Source of the DNA: Phosphuga atrata
Taxonomy: Eukaryota; Arthropoda; Insecta; Coleoptera; Silphidae
Direction of reading: 5' to 3'
NCBI GenBank assembly: GCA_944588485.1
Contig: OX155898.1
Location: 46,568,318 to 46,632,317 of the forward strand
Length of the DNA stretch: 64,000 nt
Below are positions 1-9,474 of the stretch, piece after piece (position 1 is the first letter of the stretch; each line of letters begins with the position of its first letter). Position numbers and translations under genes: made by a program. The notes under the pieces were generated by a model that worked only from the letters and a program-made list of their open reading frames with translations, had not been told where the DNA came from and did no database searches.

Positions 1-148
1 GTCTTGTCTGTCTAGTCTTGTCTGTCTAGTCTTGTCTGTCTAGTCTTGTCTGTCTAGTCTTGTCTGTCTAGTCTTGTCTGTCTAGTCTTGTCTGTCTAGT
101 CTGTCTAGTCTTGTCTCTCTAGTCTTGTCTGTCTAGTCTTGTCTTTCT
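1..148. repeat. 14-bp tandem array
   Basis: About ten head-to-tail copies of the unit GTCTTGTCTGTCTA begin at the first base of the window, so the array probably extends further left. The first seven copies are nearly identical; later ones lose or change a few bases (GTCTGTCTA, GTCTTGTCTCTCTA) and the array fades after about 148. The same unit on the opposite strand recurs in degenerate form at 62205-62375 and briefly near 25070-25105. Confidence 0.95.
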
Positions 149-2080
149 AATATCTAACGGCTTATTGTTTTTGTTATTGTATTTTCAGTAAACATCGTCT
201 ATTTGCAACTGGAAACGCAATAAAAAATGTATATTGTATAAATGGAATGCGGAATACAACGTTGTTTCCGACACGAATTTGAACTGTACGAAGTTTTCGG
301 GTTAAATTAATATTTGAAATTAGTATAATATCTTTCTGTCGTATAATTCTATTTATAGTTCTCTGCTGGAATTTAATACAAAATCCGGCGAGCAAATTTA
401 AAACGTCCGTGAATAATAGCCCGGCGCTTTCACCATTTTGTATATTATGTTAATTAGTTTACTTGTGTTTGTGTAAAACATTGTGCATTCCAATTGTCGT
501 TAAAATATTAATAATCCAGGTAATTCCAATTAGTTTCAACTACTTTCATATTTATAGTTGTTGTACATTAAAACATTTAAATGGAAAATGGGGCCACGTG
601 GATTCAAAAATGCATTTACTAAATTTGGAGAGAAAGGACGATTTAAATTAAAGATTTAATTTCACGGAATTGAACGAAAACTGAGATGATTCAGGAAGAA
701 CGAAAGTTTATTAATCTAATTCTGTGTGTACCTATTTATTCATTTGGTTGCATCCTTCGTTCACACACGACGTGTAAAGTGTTATACAAGAGCATGATTG
801 ATAGAACGGTTAAATATTTATTAACAATTTAATTATTCACGTTAAATTATTACGCAGATATGCTCAGATTGAAAGGGTATTAGTTGTGCAGGTTGAATTA
901 ATTCATGTGATAACAGTAACACAATCACGGCTAATTTAAGCGATTAATTACGTCAAAGCGATTAAGTCAAAATGCTAGTTGCTGCTTTGGATTTTTAAAT
1001 GTAAGTGTAGTTAATGCAAAATATGTTTTGTTTTGTTTATTTATTAAATAACGTTGAAGGAGGTATAATAACAGCGGCGATTAATCAGAGCGTGGATTTA
1101 ATTTCGGTAGTACATAACATTTTTATTACGTATTTGTGCATGTGTATATGTAATGAACATTTATCTTTGTGCAAGAAAACCGCAAATGCCTGGGAAAAAG
1201 GTTCCAAAAATAAATGTACAGGTCACGTGCGACCACACGCGAGACATTGTCGGACGAACAATCAGCTACGAATGTTCTGAATTCAGATTTGGCCTGGCTG
1301 TATGCCGCTTTTTCCAGACATTTTTTGTTTTACACTAAGGAAATAGAAATTCTGGCTGCAGATGATAGATTTTTTGTACATCGCGTCTAGAAGTTTAGTA
1401 CTTGGAAATTGTTTCTTTTTTAACGCCACGCTATGATTCGATTATGATATAATATAAGTTAAGCCAAGTTTCAATTTTCTCGTGCTCAAGGGTTGTATAT
1501 AATATTATAGGTTTCGGACAGAAAATAAATATTGGTATATATTGAGATGATGTGCTGAAGACGTTGTTTATCAAGGGATTATACGTGTATGATATATTGC
1601 TTCAGTTTAACTTCTAGTCAAGAGCTATATATTTTTTTATGTATAATAAAATATGTTAGAGGTATTGCAAAGTTCTTTAATATTGAATGGAAATTATATC
1701 AAAAGTTTATGACCAAGCTGTATGTGTTAAAATTTCTTCATAACTTAGCGGTGGGAATTATTTTTCAAGTTTTCTGAAACATCTGGCATAATTTAACTTT
1801 CCTGCGCAAGCTTTCCAACCTCCACAATTTCAATCAAAATAATACGGAAAAATAATATACTATTGATGTTTAAATGATCAGATTGTCAACACTAGTCTCT
1901 TTGCCCAATAAAGGCTTAATACATGAGACTAGATACACGAGCCTAGACAAAATATTAATTAAACATTCATAATAGTATTACATATTAGTAAAATAAATTA
2001 TTAATAGTCGACAGACAAGACCCAACACATACGATTTATTGAAATTCATATCTCCCACTGTAAGATTTACGAGGGATTTA
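149..2080. other. AT-rich stretch without recognised gene
   Basis: Short frames occur on both strands, but none has recognisable motifs, codon bias or splice-compatible neighbours. The stretch is not visibly repetitive within the window. Several TAATTA-type sites cluster around 890-970. It is probably host non-coding DNA. Confidence 0.5.
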
Positions 2081-2081
2081 G

Positions 2082-2082
2082 C

Positions 2083-2178
<96 letters not shown>
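2082..2178. repeat. Compound (TC)n(TA)n microsatellite
   Basis: About 40 bp of CT/TC dinucleotides pass directly into about 58 bp of perfect TA repeats. Frames through this tract are artefacts of the repeat. Confidence 0.97.
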
Positions 2179-2181
<3 letters not shown>

Positions 2182-2749
2182 CGCGTTTCTCCTAACTGGG
2201 AAAAAACCTTATAAAATGATCAATTGTAAACGTATCGAGCTGAGTAAGGAAAATCAATGGTCACCATTTCTTGGTTAAATGGAAAAAATCTGATACAGCA
2301 AATATGTTTTTGATTCGGGTACGATAAAACGGAACAGCGGCAATTAATAAATGTGTACGAATGGCAAAGTGCTGACTTGCAATTTATTATAAATAAAAAA
2401 ACACATACACTCACAAATTGGCCTGTGAATAATTAAAAATTAATATGTAACACGATTTTATCGAAACTCAGGTAGTAATGGTGTGTTATGTGGGAACGGT
2501 ATGTAAATATAAATTGCTTTCGTTATCTGATTAGAATATATGTTTATGGTATTTTCGTTAAACGCTTTTAAGTGGCACATTAACAAATTGTGCTCAGCAT
2601 ATACTAGAACACTCGGTGATAAAACAGTTGGTTTTAAATAATTAGAGAAAATATATGAAAGCAACCTGATCAGAAAACGACGGCATATTTGCAACAATTA
2701 ACAAATAATGTTAAAAGCTTTAAAGTTAAACGCAAATCATATTAAACCG

Positions 2750-2835
2750 TAGTCTACAGAGTTAGAGCCTTAACTACAATTCCGGAGGTCCCGGGTTCGG
2801 TGCCGGGAGCGAGTTTCAGCTGGTTTTGTACCAGA
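2750..2835 (+). repeat. tRNA-derived SINE-like fragment
   Basis: The block contains GTTAGAGCCTTAACTAC followed about 20 bp later by GGTCCCGGGTTCGGTGCC, which resembles the A-box/B-box layout of an RNA polymerase III promoter in tRNA-derived SINEs. It is much more GC-rich than its surroundings. It does not fold into a complete tRNA, so a SINE head is more likely than a tRNA gene. A TTAGG-like run (AGGTTAGGTTTGGTTAGG) follows near 2894. Confidence 0.4.
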
Positions 2836-3224
2836 AGTGTAAATGTGTAATTAATTATAGCCAATTTAAAATAACACCTAGGTTTCTAAGCTAGGTTAGG
2901 TTTGGTTAGGTTTCTAGGCTTATGAAGTGAAAAATGTGGGCAAAATACAATAAAGTGGCCTCTTGTATTTTGCACACAGTGTGGGCAAAATTCAAAAGAA
3001 TACCAAGTACAATAGTCTTCGCCGCAGTGTTTGAAAAGTAGTTAATAATCCGGTACCCACAGTGGAACGCTCCAATATTCAACTGTTCAAAAAAGTTCCA
3101 ATGCTGCACAAAACAAAACTGAACAACTAATTTTCTTTTTGATTATTTCAACGACATTAACCAATGAAGAAAAGTTACGCATTCTTAAAAATGATTTTTA
3201 ATGGAAAAGCAATATTTACAAATA

Positions 3225-3952
3225 CAGTCGAACTTCCATAATTGGAACTTCTGTAACTCCAATTTTTCTATAATTCGAATATTTTTTCATATAAATAAAT
3301 TTCCATAATTCGAATTTTCCTTAACTCGAATTTTTCCATAACTCGTAGTAAAATTTTGTACGATGGTAAAATTTTACATACAAAATAATCTCTATAACTC
3401 CAATTTTTTAACCGACGCCTATTTTCCAAAATTTATGATGCCGGATATTGCCTACCATAAACCGTCGATAAAGTAAATCCTATAAATGCGATAAATCCTC
3501 GTGCAGATTACCAAACATTTTATTTTTCATATTTTATGATCACCAAAAACTCGAATAAAGCAAAACTAAGAATTTACCAGCAGGTGTGCTTTACGAAGAT
3601 TACGACACGATATTATTCTCCCGAGAATTGGTAATCCAAAAAGAGACGATATAATTGAAGATCACCCACAAGGTGCTATATATTATGGAAAACAATTAAA
3701 AATTACTGACTTTTTCAAAAAATAATATTTTAATTAAAATTATTTTGAATTAATTATAATTATATAACATCATATTAATAATGTATACATATTTCTTTTT
3801 TGTCTATAAATATGTACATATGTATTTACTTTGAATACATTGTGTTTAGTGTATTTTACTCATTTTATAGTTATGTATTTCTATAACTCCAATTTTCTAT
3901 AACTCCATTTTTTTCATGAACTATGGCAATTCGACTTAGGGAAGTTTGACTG
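3225..3952 (+). mobile_element. pogo/Tigger-like DNA transposon, internally deleted
   Basis: The left end starts CAGTCGAACTTCC after a TA, and the right end reads GGGAAGTTTGACTG, giving imperfect terminal inverted repeats. Both subterminal zones are packed with copies of TATAACTCCAATTTT, in opposite orientation at the two ends. The 728-bp length is far below an autonomous Tigger (about 2.5 kb). A transposase C-terminus survives inside. The TA/TG flank suggests a mutated TA target duplication. Confidence 0.7.
3642..3725 (+). pseudogene. pogo-type transposase C-terminal tail
   Basis: The frame ends in YGKQLKITDFFKK and a stop at 3723-3725. QLKITDFF fits the PCNA-interacting (PIP-box) pattern QxxhxxFF, and PCNA binding has been reported for Drosophila pogo. 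The preceding residues are acidic and hydrophilic, as in the tails of this family. The DNA-binding CENPB domain and the DDE core are missing. This is a leftover of the transposase of the surrounding element. Confidence 0.55.
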
Positions 3953-4437
3953 TGCTTGGAAATGTGTAAATGAGGAAGGAATAGGACATAAAGTTTTTTT
4001 TATCCTAAGGTACGGTAATATACTTGTGGCCCAAAACTTCATGACTTCTTGAAACATGGACCAGAGGAGCAAAAGGGTTAGATTCTAGAGCAATGACTTA
4101 TCACCTTTGTTATTTCATGGTTTACCTGAAAGATTTTACACCAAAGTTTCGTTACACCTCTAACTATTCCCAAACCTGTAACCAAATGAAAAGAAAACTT
4201 TCAAATAATACCGTTAAGCAACTAAATTATCTATAGGAAACCCCGTTATTTGAACCGTTTATTTTGAAAGTGGTGTAAGTCCATTTAAAAAAGAGATATT
4301 ACGCAATTTATGCTTAATTTAGTGTAAACCTTGTATTTAGAACTAATTAGTTTTTAATACCTGAAAAAATATCTCTATTTTGTTCAATTTAAAACAGGCC
4401 GCTAAAAGAACTTTCAATTATCTCGATAAAACAAAAA
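3953..4437. other. Unassigned stretch before PLE fragment
   Basis: No coding frame, inverted repeat or known motif is visible. It may be the decayed upstream part of the PLE whose endonuclease frame starts near 4438, but no reverse transcriptase motif can be read here. Confidence 0.4.
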
Positions 4438-5088
4438 ATGGATTTACACCACCAAAATAAACGGATTTACGAAATACCTTGCGGAACATGTGAACGAACC
4501 TACATTGGACGTACCAATAGAAAAATATCTGCTAGGATTCAAGAACATGTAGTTTCAGTCAGACACAGAGACAAAGTTTCATCGGCACTTGTCCAAAATA
4601 CAAACACCGGTCACTGGATGGACTTTGGAAATTCAAGGACTGTTGAACAGATTAGCCACGAAATGTCACGAGTATACAGAGAAGCCATAGAGATAGAAAA
4701 ACGAGACTACTGCATGAACACGAGAGACGATTCCTTGAGACTGCCCCCAGCATGGCGACCGATCATATCCACCCTCAAAATGCAATCCCAGACACCCCAG
4801 ACTTATGTACGACCAACAAGACAAACAAACAACCGAACCGAAGCACCGCACACAACGCGCATGACCCGAAGCCAAACAGCTATAAGTAGTCGCATCGCAC
4901 GAACGAGCTCTCTGAAGATCCCACCGAAACTGCCGCCGAAGATCCCACCGAAACTGCCGCCGAAGATTCCACCGAAACCGCCGCCGAAGATTCCACCGAA
5001 ACCGCCGCCGAATACCCGACTGAAACCGCCGCCAAAAAGCCCACTGAAACCGCCGTCAAAAAGCCCACTAAAACCGCCGCCAAAATAA
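4438..5088 (+). CDS. GIY-YIG endonuclease tail of a Penelope-like element
   Basis: The 216-codon frame opens with a GIY-YIG nuclease module: YEIPCGTCERTYIGRTNRKI at about residues 11-30, followed by RIQEH. The CxxC spacing and the YIG/R...EH pattern match the C-terminal endonuclease of Penelope-like retroelements, which nicks target DNA for reverse transcription. No reverse transcriptase lies upstream, so the copy is 5'-truncated and the first methionine is probably not a true start. After about residue 158 the protein becomes a run of 8-residue repeats rich in Lys and Pro (KIPPKLPP type). The same low-complexity character continues in another frame to about 5384, suggesting a frameshift near 5085. 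Downstream it is cut by the element at 5431. Confidence 0.75.
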   Translation: MDLHHQNKRIYEIPCGTCERTYIGRTNRKISARIQEHVVSVRHRDKVSSALVQNTNTGHWMDFGNSRTVEQISHEMSRVYREAIEIEKRDYCMNTRDDSLRLPPAWRPIISTLKMQSQTPQTYVRPTRQTNNRTEAPHTTRMTRSQTAISSRIARTSSLKIPPKLPPKIPPKLPPKIPPKPPPKIPPKPPPNTRLKPPPKSPLKPPSKSPLKPPPK

Positions 5089-5107
5089 CCACCGTACCGC
5101 CGCCGAA
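4915..5107. repeat. 24-bp tandem repeat coding for Pro/Lys-rich octapeptides
   Basis: Eight units of about 24 bp run in frame (for example AAGATCCCACCGAAACTGCC), the first four nearly identical and the last four increasingly diverged. They encode KIPPKLPP-type octapeptides in the PLE frame. The tract is very GC-rich compared with the window. Confidence 0.9.
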
Positions 5108-5427
5108 ATGACAACTGAACCCGCCCTGGAAAAGAAAACTGAAGCCTCGGCCAGGAAGTTAACCGAAGCCTCACCAAGGAAAACCACCGATGTCGCCCCC
5201 AAAAGCACGACCGCAGCCGCCGCCAAGAGAAAAACCGAAGCCCCCAAATAAACCGCCCGATGCGCAACCAGACCAAGAGGAAGAGAAAACTACCAACACA
5301 AATAAAATCAAGACAGAAAGACAAAGGACCAAGAATCAACTAAGAAAACAAGACCCACCCGCAGCCAAGCAGAACCTAACATAGCCCACCGAAGGAAACC
5401 AAGGAGGAAACGAAATTACTAAAAAAC
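5090..5427 (+). pseudogene. Continuation of Pro/Lys-rich PLE tail
   Basis: Codons for Pro, Lys, Thr and Glu continue after the stop at 5088 in a different frame, including one of 64 codons at 5190-5384. Composition and GC content match the upstream repeat tail, so this is best read as the same protein after a frameshift. It ends at the insertion point 5428-5430, and sequence of similar A-rich character resumes at 8221. Confidence 0.45.
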
Positions 5428-5459
5428 TAACCCAGGTAGGAAGTCCCAATACTCACAAC

Positions 5460-5545
5460 AGGGCAAGCCTTGGGCCCATTGCCAAATCTGGCCCTTGCCA
5501 AGCCAAGCCCTGCCAAGCTTGGCCCAAGGCTTGGCCCAAGTATAT
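5460..5545. repeat. Left subterminal GC-rich repeats
   Basis: Overlapping copies of TTGGCCCAAG, CTTGCCAAGC and related blocks occupy about 85 bp just inside the left TIR. Several are palindromic. Related blocks occur just inside the right end. Such clusters bind transposase in CACTA-type elements; that role here is inference. Confidence 0.8.
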
Positions 5546-5749
5546 AGTGTTGAGTGTAATTTCGAGCATAGCCGCAGTAAGTAATCCCGTCGTGGTTGTA
5601 TGCGCCGACTATGTGCGCACTGGCAGAGAATATGCGCAGAAACATCATACGTGAAAGTTAGCGTCACACCTAGCCATCTTGTTTACTTATTTATAGTGAG
5701 CATTTATTTACTGACAAAGTAATTAATAAATATTAATAATTTTTTTAAT

Positions 5750-7778
5750 ATGGAAGAGTATATTGGTGACGCAAAATTTGTCATCGTGAAATTTGATGAG
5801 ATGACCAATGGCAAATTTATCAATGATCTTGTTCCAAAGTTTTGGGTTTTTGCTCGTAATGATGTATGGATGTGCAAATACCCTCCTCAGAGTGATTATA
5901 AATTAATAGAAACCTGGGTTAAGCAAGAAAAGAGTCCAATGGATAGTTGGGAAATTTTTGAAGACGTGGCAATAATTGCCAGTTACAAGCAAGTAGTTTA
6001 ATTTTTTTATCTGATTTTAATTACTATAAATTTTTATTATTGTGAAATTAGCATATGTCTAATGTCTTTTAAATTTTCATACAAGCCAATTGATTGTCAA
6101 TAAATAAAAAAAAATTTAAACGCGTATAAAGATTTTTAAAGTGAAGGAGTAGCAAAGTGAATAGTAAAGTAAAGTACTTTACCATCTTATATTATAAATA
6201 TTTCATAACCTAAAATAAAATTTCACATTCTAAAAATTAAATTATTTTTTACTACCTTTTTAAAATTATCTAAATATTTGACTACCGTTTAAAATTGCAG
6301 ATGATTACAAACAAGGGGAAAGAAGAACGCAACGAGCTTTTAAGTCACTATCACAAACGGAAAGCACTGACGTAGAAAGTGAAAAAAAGTTTTAAAATGC
6401 AGCCTCATTTTTCTAAGAGAGAAGTTAAAGAGATGCTGAATCAATCCCAAAGTTTGAATACTTGTAACCCCAACGCATTTTCTGCCAAGACTAGTAAATT
6501 TTGGAAATAAACAATTATTCTAATATTATTTTAATAATTATTATATGATAATGCATTTTGAAATGAAAAAAAAAATTATTGATCATTTTAGGTACAATAA
6601 GCGCTAATGATTATTCAGTAAATCGTGATTGTGATCAAAATAGAGTTAATCTGCCCGACCATCTGGAATCTGCACGTAAGTTTTATCACATTAAATTTCA
6701 CTTGAAACTTAAATTTAATAAATAAACAAAAACAAATTACAAAAATCTAGTATAAATAAAACTCATATATATATATATATATATATATATCATATTATAG
6801 AAGGATCAGGTTTATTTGAAAAAGAAAGGGATGCATCTCAACGTAAGTTATTTAACATTAAGTCTCAAGAAAAAATTGAAAATTGTGTGAATAATGTCTT
6901 CTATGTATTTTTTACAAATTTTTTTAATTATTTCAGGTGTAATTGATACTACGAACGAGTCATTACGCAATAGTACCAAGAACAAGTTAAAACAAATGTA
7001 TGATAAAATGAGTCCCTCTGAACGTAAGTCAATTTAAATTATAATTAAAAACAAAAATTTAGAACATTTCTTTCCATGCTTAGAAAATGTGATTGAATAC
7101 ATAGATCTTCTGGTTACGTCTAAAGTTACAAGTGCCAAATTAAGTTTGCAATATGATATCGAATCTAAAATGAATGAAGTGAAATTTGCTATCGTTTTCT
7201 GGATACCAAGCCTCATCACAGGAGATTGTCCACGAAAAAAAAATAGCAGCGTCTTTACCTATTGATAGTTTGAAGGAATTTACTAAATTTGATAATGAGT
7301 TGACAGGAAATACAGAAAAACAGCATGCTCTTGTACGTATAACTATCGTAAATATTTATTCCATTATTTATTAATTTATTTTGATCGAGAATTGTTTATT
7401 TCAGAAGCTGCATTTTAAAATTGTGACTATCGGTTCCAATAAGGATTATGAAAAAGATATCAAAAATATTATCCCAAGCGTAATTAAAAAAGCGGTACAG
7501 CAGGAACTGGACTGGCAGGAAGACTAAAGGAGTGGGAAAGATGAATTTTTCAAGTACTCAAGTTTATCAATGCTTGAAAGGTTAGTATTAATTAATAAAT
7601 AAGTAGTAATCAATAATAATTATAATTAATTTAATTTTTTATCCACGTTTCAGAATTTATTGAAGAAAAATATCAAGGAGCTGACAAGGAACTTAAAATT
7701 ATAACAGTCAATAGCTCTTATTTATCTGGCTGTGGTGATAGAGAGAGAGGAAGGCAAAAACGCCATAATTCATTTTAA
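5750..7778 (+). pseudogene. Multi-exon DUF4806-like gene carried by transposon (frameshifted)
   Basis: Exon 1 starts at 5750 (MEEYIGDAKFVIVKFDEMTN) and resembles the N-terminal domain of insect DUF4806 proteins; its 3' boundary near 5992 is uncertain. Further exons with clear AG...GT borders are 6301-c6510, 6592-6675, 6801-6842, 6937-7023, 7084-7332, 7405-7580 and 7654-7778. Exons of 84, 42 and 87 nt are symmetric, and join in one frame. The last three encode SLPIDSLKEFTKFDNEL, KLHFKIVTIG and WTGRKTKGVGKMNFSS, the core of DUF4806, a domain of unknown function common in insects. Apparent frameshifts near 6395, 7186 and 7495 break the frame, so this copy is probably inactive. The gene lies between the two subterminal repeat clusters and is the only cargo; whether it serves transposition is unknown. 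Confidence 0.65.
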
Positions 7779-7989
7779 ATAAACATATTTGAAAAATAAA
7801 TTAAATAAGTTTTAAAAATTAAGAACTAAAAAAATAAAGTTTTCACTTAAAGCTGTTATGTATGAAAAGTTTAAAAATATAAAATAAATCTATAATAAAA
7901 TTAGTTGATATTAAATTTATACCTTATTTACCTAGTAAAAATGACTAATGAAATTAGCTAATAATTAAAAAGCTTATCACGTTTTAAGA

Positions 7990-8195
7990 ACTGGCCTAAG
8001 CCTGGTTGCCAGACTTGGCCCGACATTTTTTACTAGACCTGGCCCAAAATTGTTTGCCAGATTCGGGCCAAGATTGGTTGCCAGGCCTGGCCCGTGGATA
8101 TCATTTCAAAGTTAAGCCAGGCTTGGGCCTAAGCTGGCTACCGGACTCGGCCCAACTATAACAAGTCTTGGCACAAGCTTGGACCAAGAGTGGGC
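7990..8195. repeat. Right subterminal GC-rich repeats
   Basis: Seven or more spaced copies of a GGCCTGGCCC/CTTGGCCC-type motif, often with TTGCCAG between them, fill the 200 bp inside the right TIR. They mirror the left cluster. Confidence 0.8.
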
Positions 8196-8220
8196 CGGTT
8201 ATAAATTCCTACCTGGGTAA

Positions 8221-8515
8221 GAAAAACAAAAAAAAAAAAACCGAAAAACAAACAAAAACAGACGACAACAACAAACTAAATAACAACAGAAAAACAAGAC
8301 CCACGACGGCGGAAGGACGGGCTCACGCCCAAAACCGCCATTGAACAAAGGATCCCATACAACGAGCTCTCAGTATGCGTCTAACGGTTGACCCGCACGG
8401 ACGCATATATCTCTTGAGAATGGCGAATGTTAGTTCGCCGAAACGTCGAGAATCCGGTTCTTTTCAGAGCCAACCCTCAGCACCAACGCGGAATCCGAAA
8501 CCGAACTGTAGTTTC
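8221..8515 (+). mobile_element. PLE 3' terminal region
   Basis: Sequence of the same A/C-rich type as 5300-5427 resumes after the inserted transposon and passes into a GC-richer block (8290-8510) ending at a TA microsatellite. The block contains GTTAGTTCGCCGAAACGTCG, typical of the 3' regions of PLEs. It is read here as the 3' end of the PLE whose endonuclease is at 4438-5088. Confidence 0.55.
8411..8450 (+). ncRNA. Degenerate hammerhead-ribozyme-like core
   Basis: The order is a CUGANGA-like segment (CTTGAGAA), a perfect 6-bp stem II (GGCGAA 8422-8427 with TTCGCC 8434-8439, 6-nt loop), then GAAAC. This is the conserved core order of hammerhead ribozymes, which have been described in PLEs. 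The first box is imperfect and stems I and III were not resolved, so activity is doubtful. Confidence 0.4.
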
Positions 8516-8516
8516 T

Positions 8517-8546
8517 GTATATATATATATATACATATATATATAC

Positions 8547-8639
<93 letters not shown>

Positions 8640-8660
8640 GAAATATATATATATATATTT
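8517..8660. repeat. (TA)n microsatellite
   Basis: About 140 bp of TA repeats with a few CATA/GTATA interruptions directly follow the PLE 3' end. Frames across it on both strands are repeat artefacts. Confidence 0.97.
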
Positions 8661-8689
8661 CTTTTCTTAGAAATGAGAAAATTTGGTTT

Positions 8690-9000
8690 TAGAGAAACAC
8701 ATTGCTTATAATAAACATTATTAAGTGATTTTGAGTCGGACATTTGGTAATAATCAACCTTGAACAAAGTACAAACAAACAAAGTCTCAAAACGCGATAA
8801 TTACTCGGAAACTAAGCGAAATGTAGAAAAACGTTTCAAATAAAACGTCTAGAGACTCTTATAAGAAATATTTTTACTTACTGATTTTCTGTCGCTCAAC
8901 TTGGTAGTTAAATTTAAAACAAGGCTAAATTTTTTTACATGTTTGTTATTTTGAACAAGGCTACAAAAGCGTTCTTTTTATAAATACTATTTTATTTTTC
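8690..9000 (+). repeat. Dispersed repeat family, copy 1
   Basis: Shares ordered blocks with 14740-15250 and 18940-19300: AATAATCAACCTTGAA, a CTCGGAAACTAAGCG-like block, TAAGAAATnTTTTTA, TGTCG(C)TCAACTTGGTAGT and AAACAAGG. No coding capacity is visible. It is probably a non-autonomous element or an old LINE untranslated region. Confidence 0.6.
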
Positions 9001-9028
9001 ATTGATTGCAAATATCATGTATTATCTA

Positions 9029-9262
9029 GCAAATAATTATTATTAAGAAGTGGCTCAAGGAGTAAACTGTGTCGATTGCGGTTGCCACGTATGCAGATAG
9101 CAGTGCGGCCACTGCGGTACAGTCCAACGCTGACATGACAGCGCATTCTACCCTCACAATGAGTCCAATCAGTCTGACGGCCAAGTTCCGGTTAAAATCG
9201 CCCTCATCCATATTATTAAACTCCGACTCTAAATGTCTAATGCCTGGCCCCCATTCGGACAT
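9029..9262 (-). CDS. Candidate exon, unknown protein
   Basis: A 78-codon minus-strand frame begins MSEWGPGIRHLESEFNNMDE and continues into a small-residue hydrophobic stretch (SALDCTAVAALLSAYVAT). The block is close to 50% GC in a very AT-rich region and has few rare-looking codons. That suggests a selected coding exon, with a possible splice donor at CACA|GTTTACT near its 3' end. I do not recognise the protein, and no neighbouring exons were found. A GC-rich non-coding element is the alternative. Confidence 0.3.
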
Positions 9263-9376
9263 AAATTAGCATTAACTGACGCCGTAAATATGTGTAAATT
9301 AACCGGACAACTCTGATCTTAACTTTATCTGTGCGACCCAGCTACATATTCCTCTTTGATATTAGATAACTAGTTG

Positions 9377-9380
<4 letters not shown>

Positions 9381-9470
<90 letters not shown>
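9381..9470. repeat. (TA)n microsatellite
   Basis: A pure TA tract of about 90 bp. Confidence 0.98.

Positions 9471-9474
<4 letters not shown>

Larger units (their letters stand above)
5431..8217 (+). mobile_element. DNA transposon with 12-bp TIRs, TAA target duplication and DUF4806-like cargo
   Basis: The termini are perfect 12-bp inverted repeats, CCCAGGTAGGAA at 5431-5442 and TTCCTACCTGGG at 8206-8217, flanked by TAA at 5428-5430 and 8218-8220. Inside both ends lie GC-rich clusters of short repeats related to CTTGGCCCAAGCCTGG (5460-5545 and 7990-8195) in an otherwise very AT-rich element. A 3-bp duplication with 12-13-bp TIRs and subterminal repeats recalls CACTA/EnSpm; the TAA site also fits PIF/Harbinger. 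No DDE transposase is visible. The only gene is a multi-exon DUF4806-like gene. It interrupts a PLE 3' region that resumes directly at 8221. Confidence 0.85.

Noticed and set aside
2039..2278. 79-codon plus frame with Ser/Leu and Ile/Tyr runs
   Set aside because: It is the (TC)n(TA)n microsatellite read as protein.
2885..2925. Telomeric (TTAGG)n
   Set aside because: Only two or three imperfect AGGTTAGGTT words; far too short for telomeric repeats.
4803..5339. 178-codon minus frame rich in Gly, Phe and Arg
   Set aside because: It is the reverse reading of the Pro/Lys minisatellite of the PLE tail; stop-free because of base composition, with no motif of its own.
5431..8217. Firm assignment to PIF/Harbinger from the TAA duplication
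   Set aside because: Subterminal repeats and TIR length fit CACTA/EnSpm equally well and no transposase is present, so the superfamily is left open.
8375..8782. Overlapping frames of about 100 codons on both strands
   Set aside because: All pass through the (TA)n tract as YIYIYI runs; only the PLE 3' block before it is meaningful.
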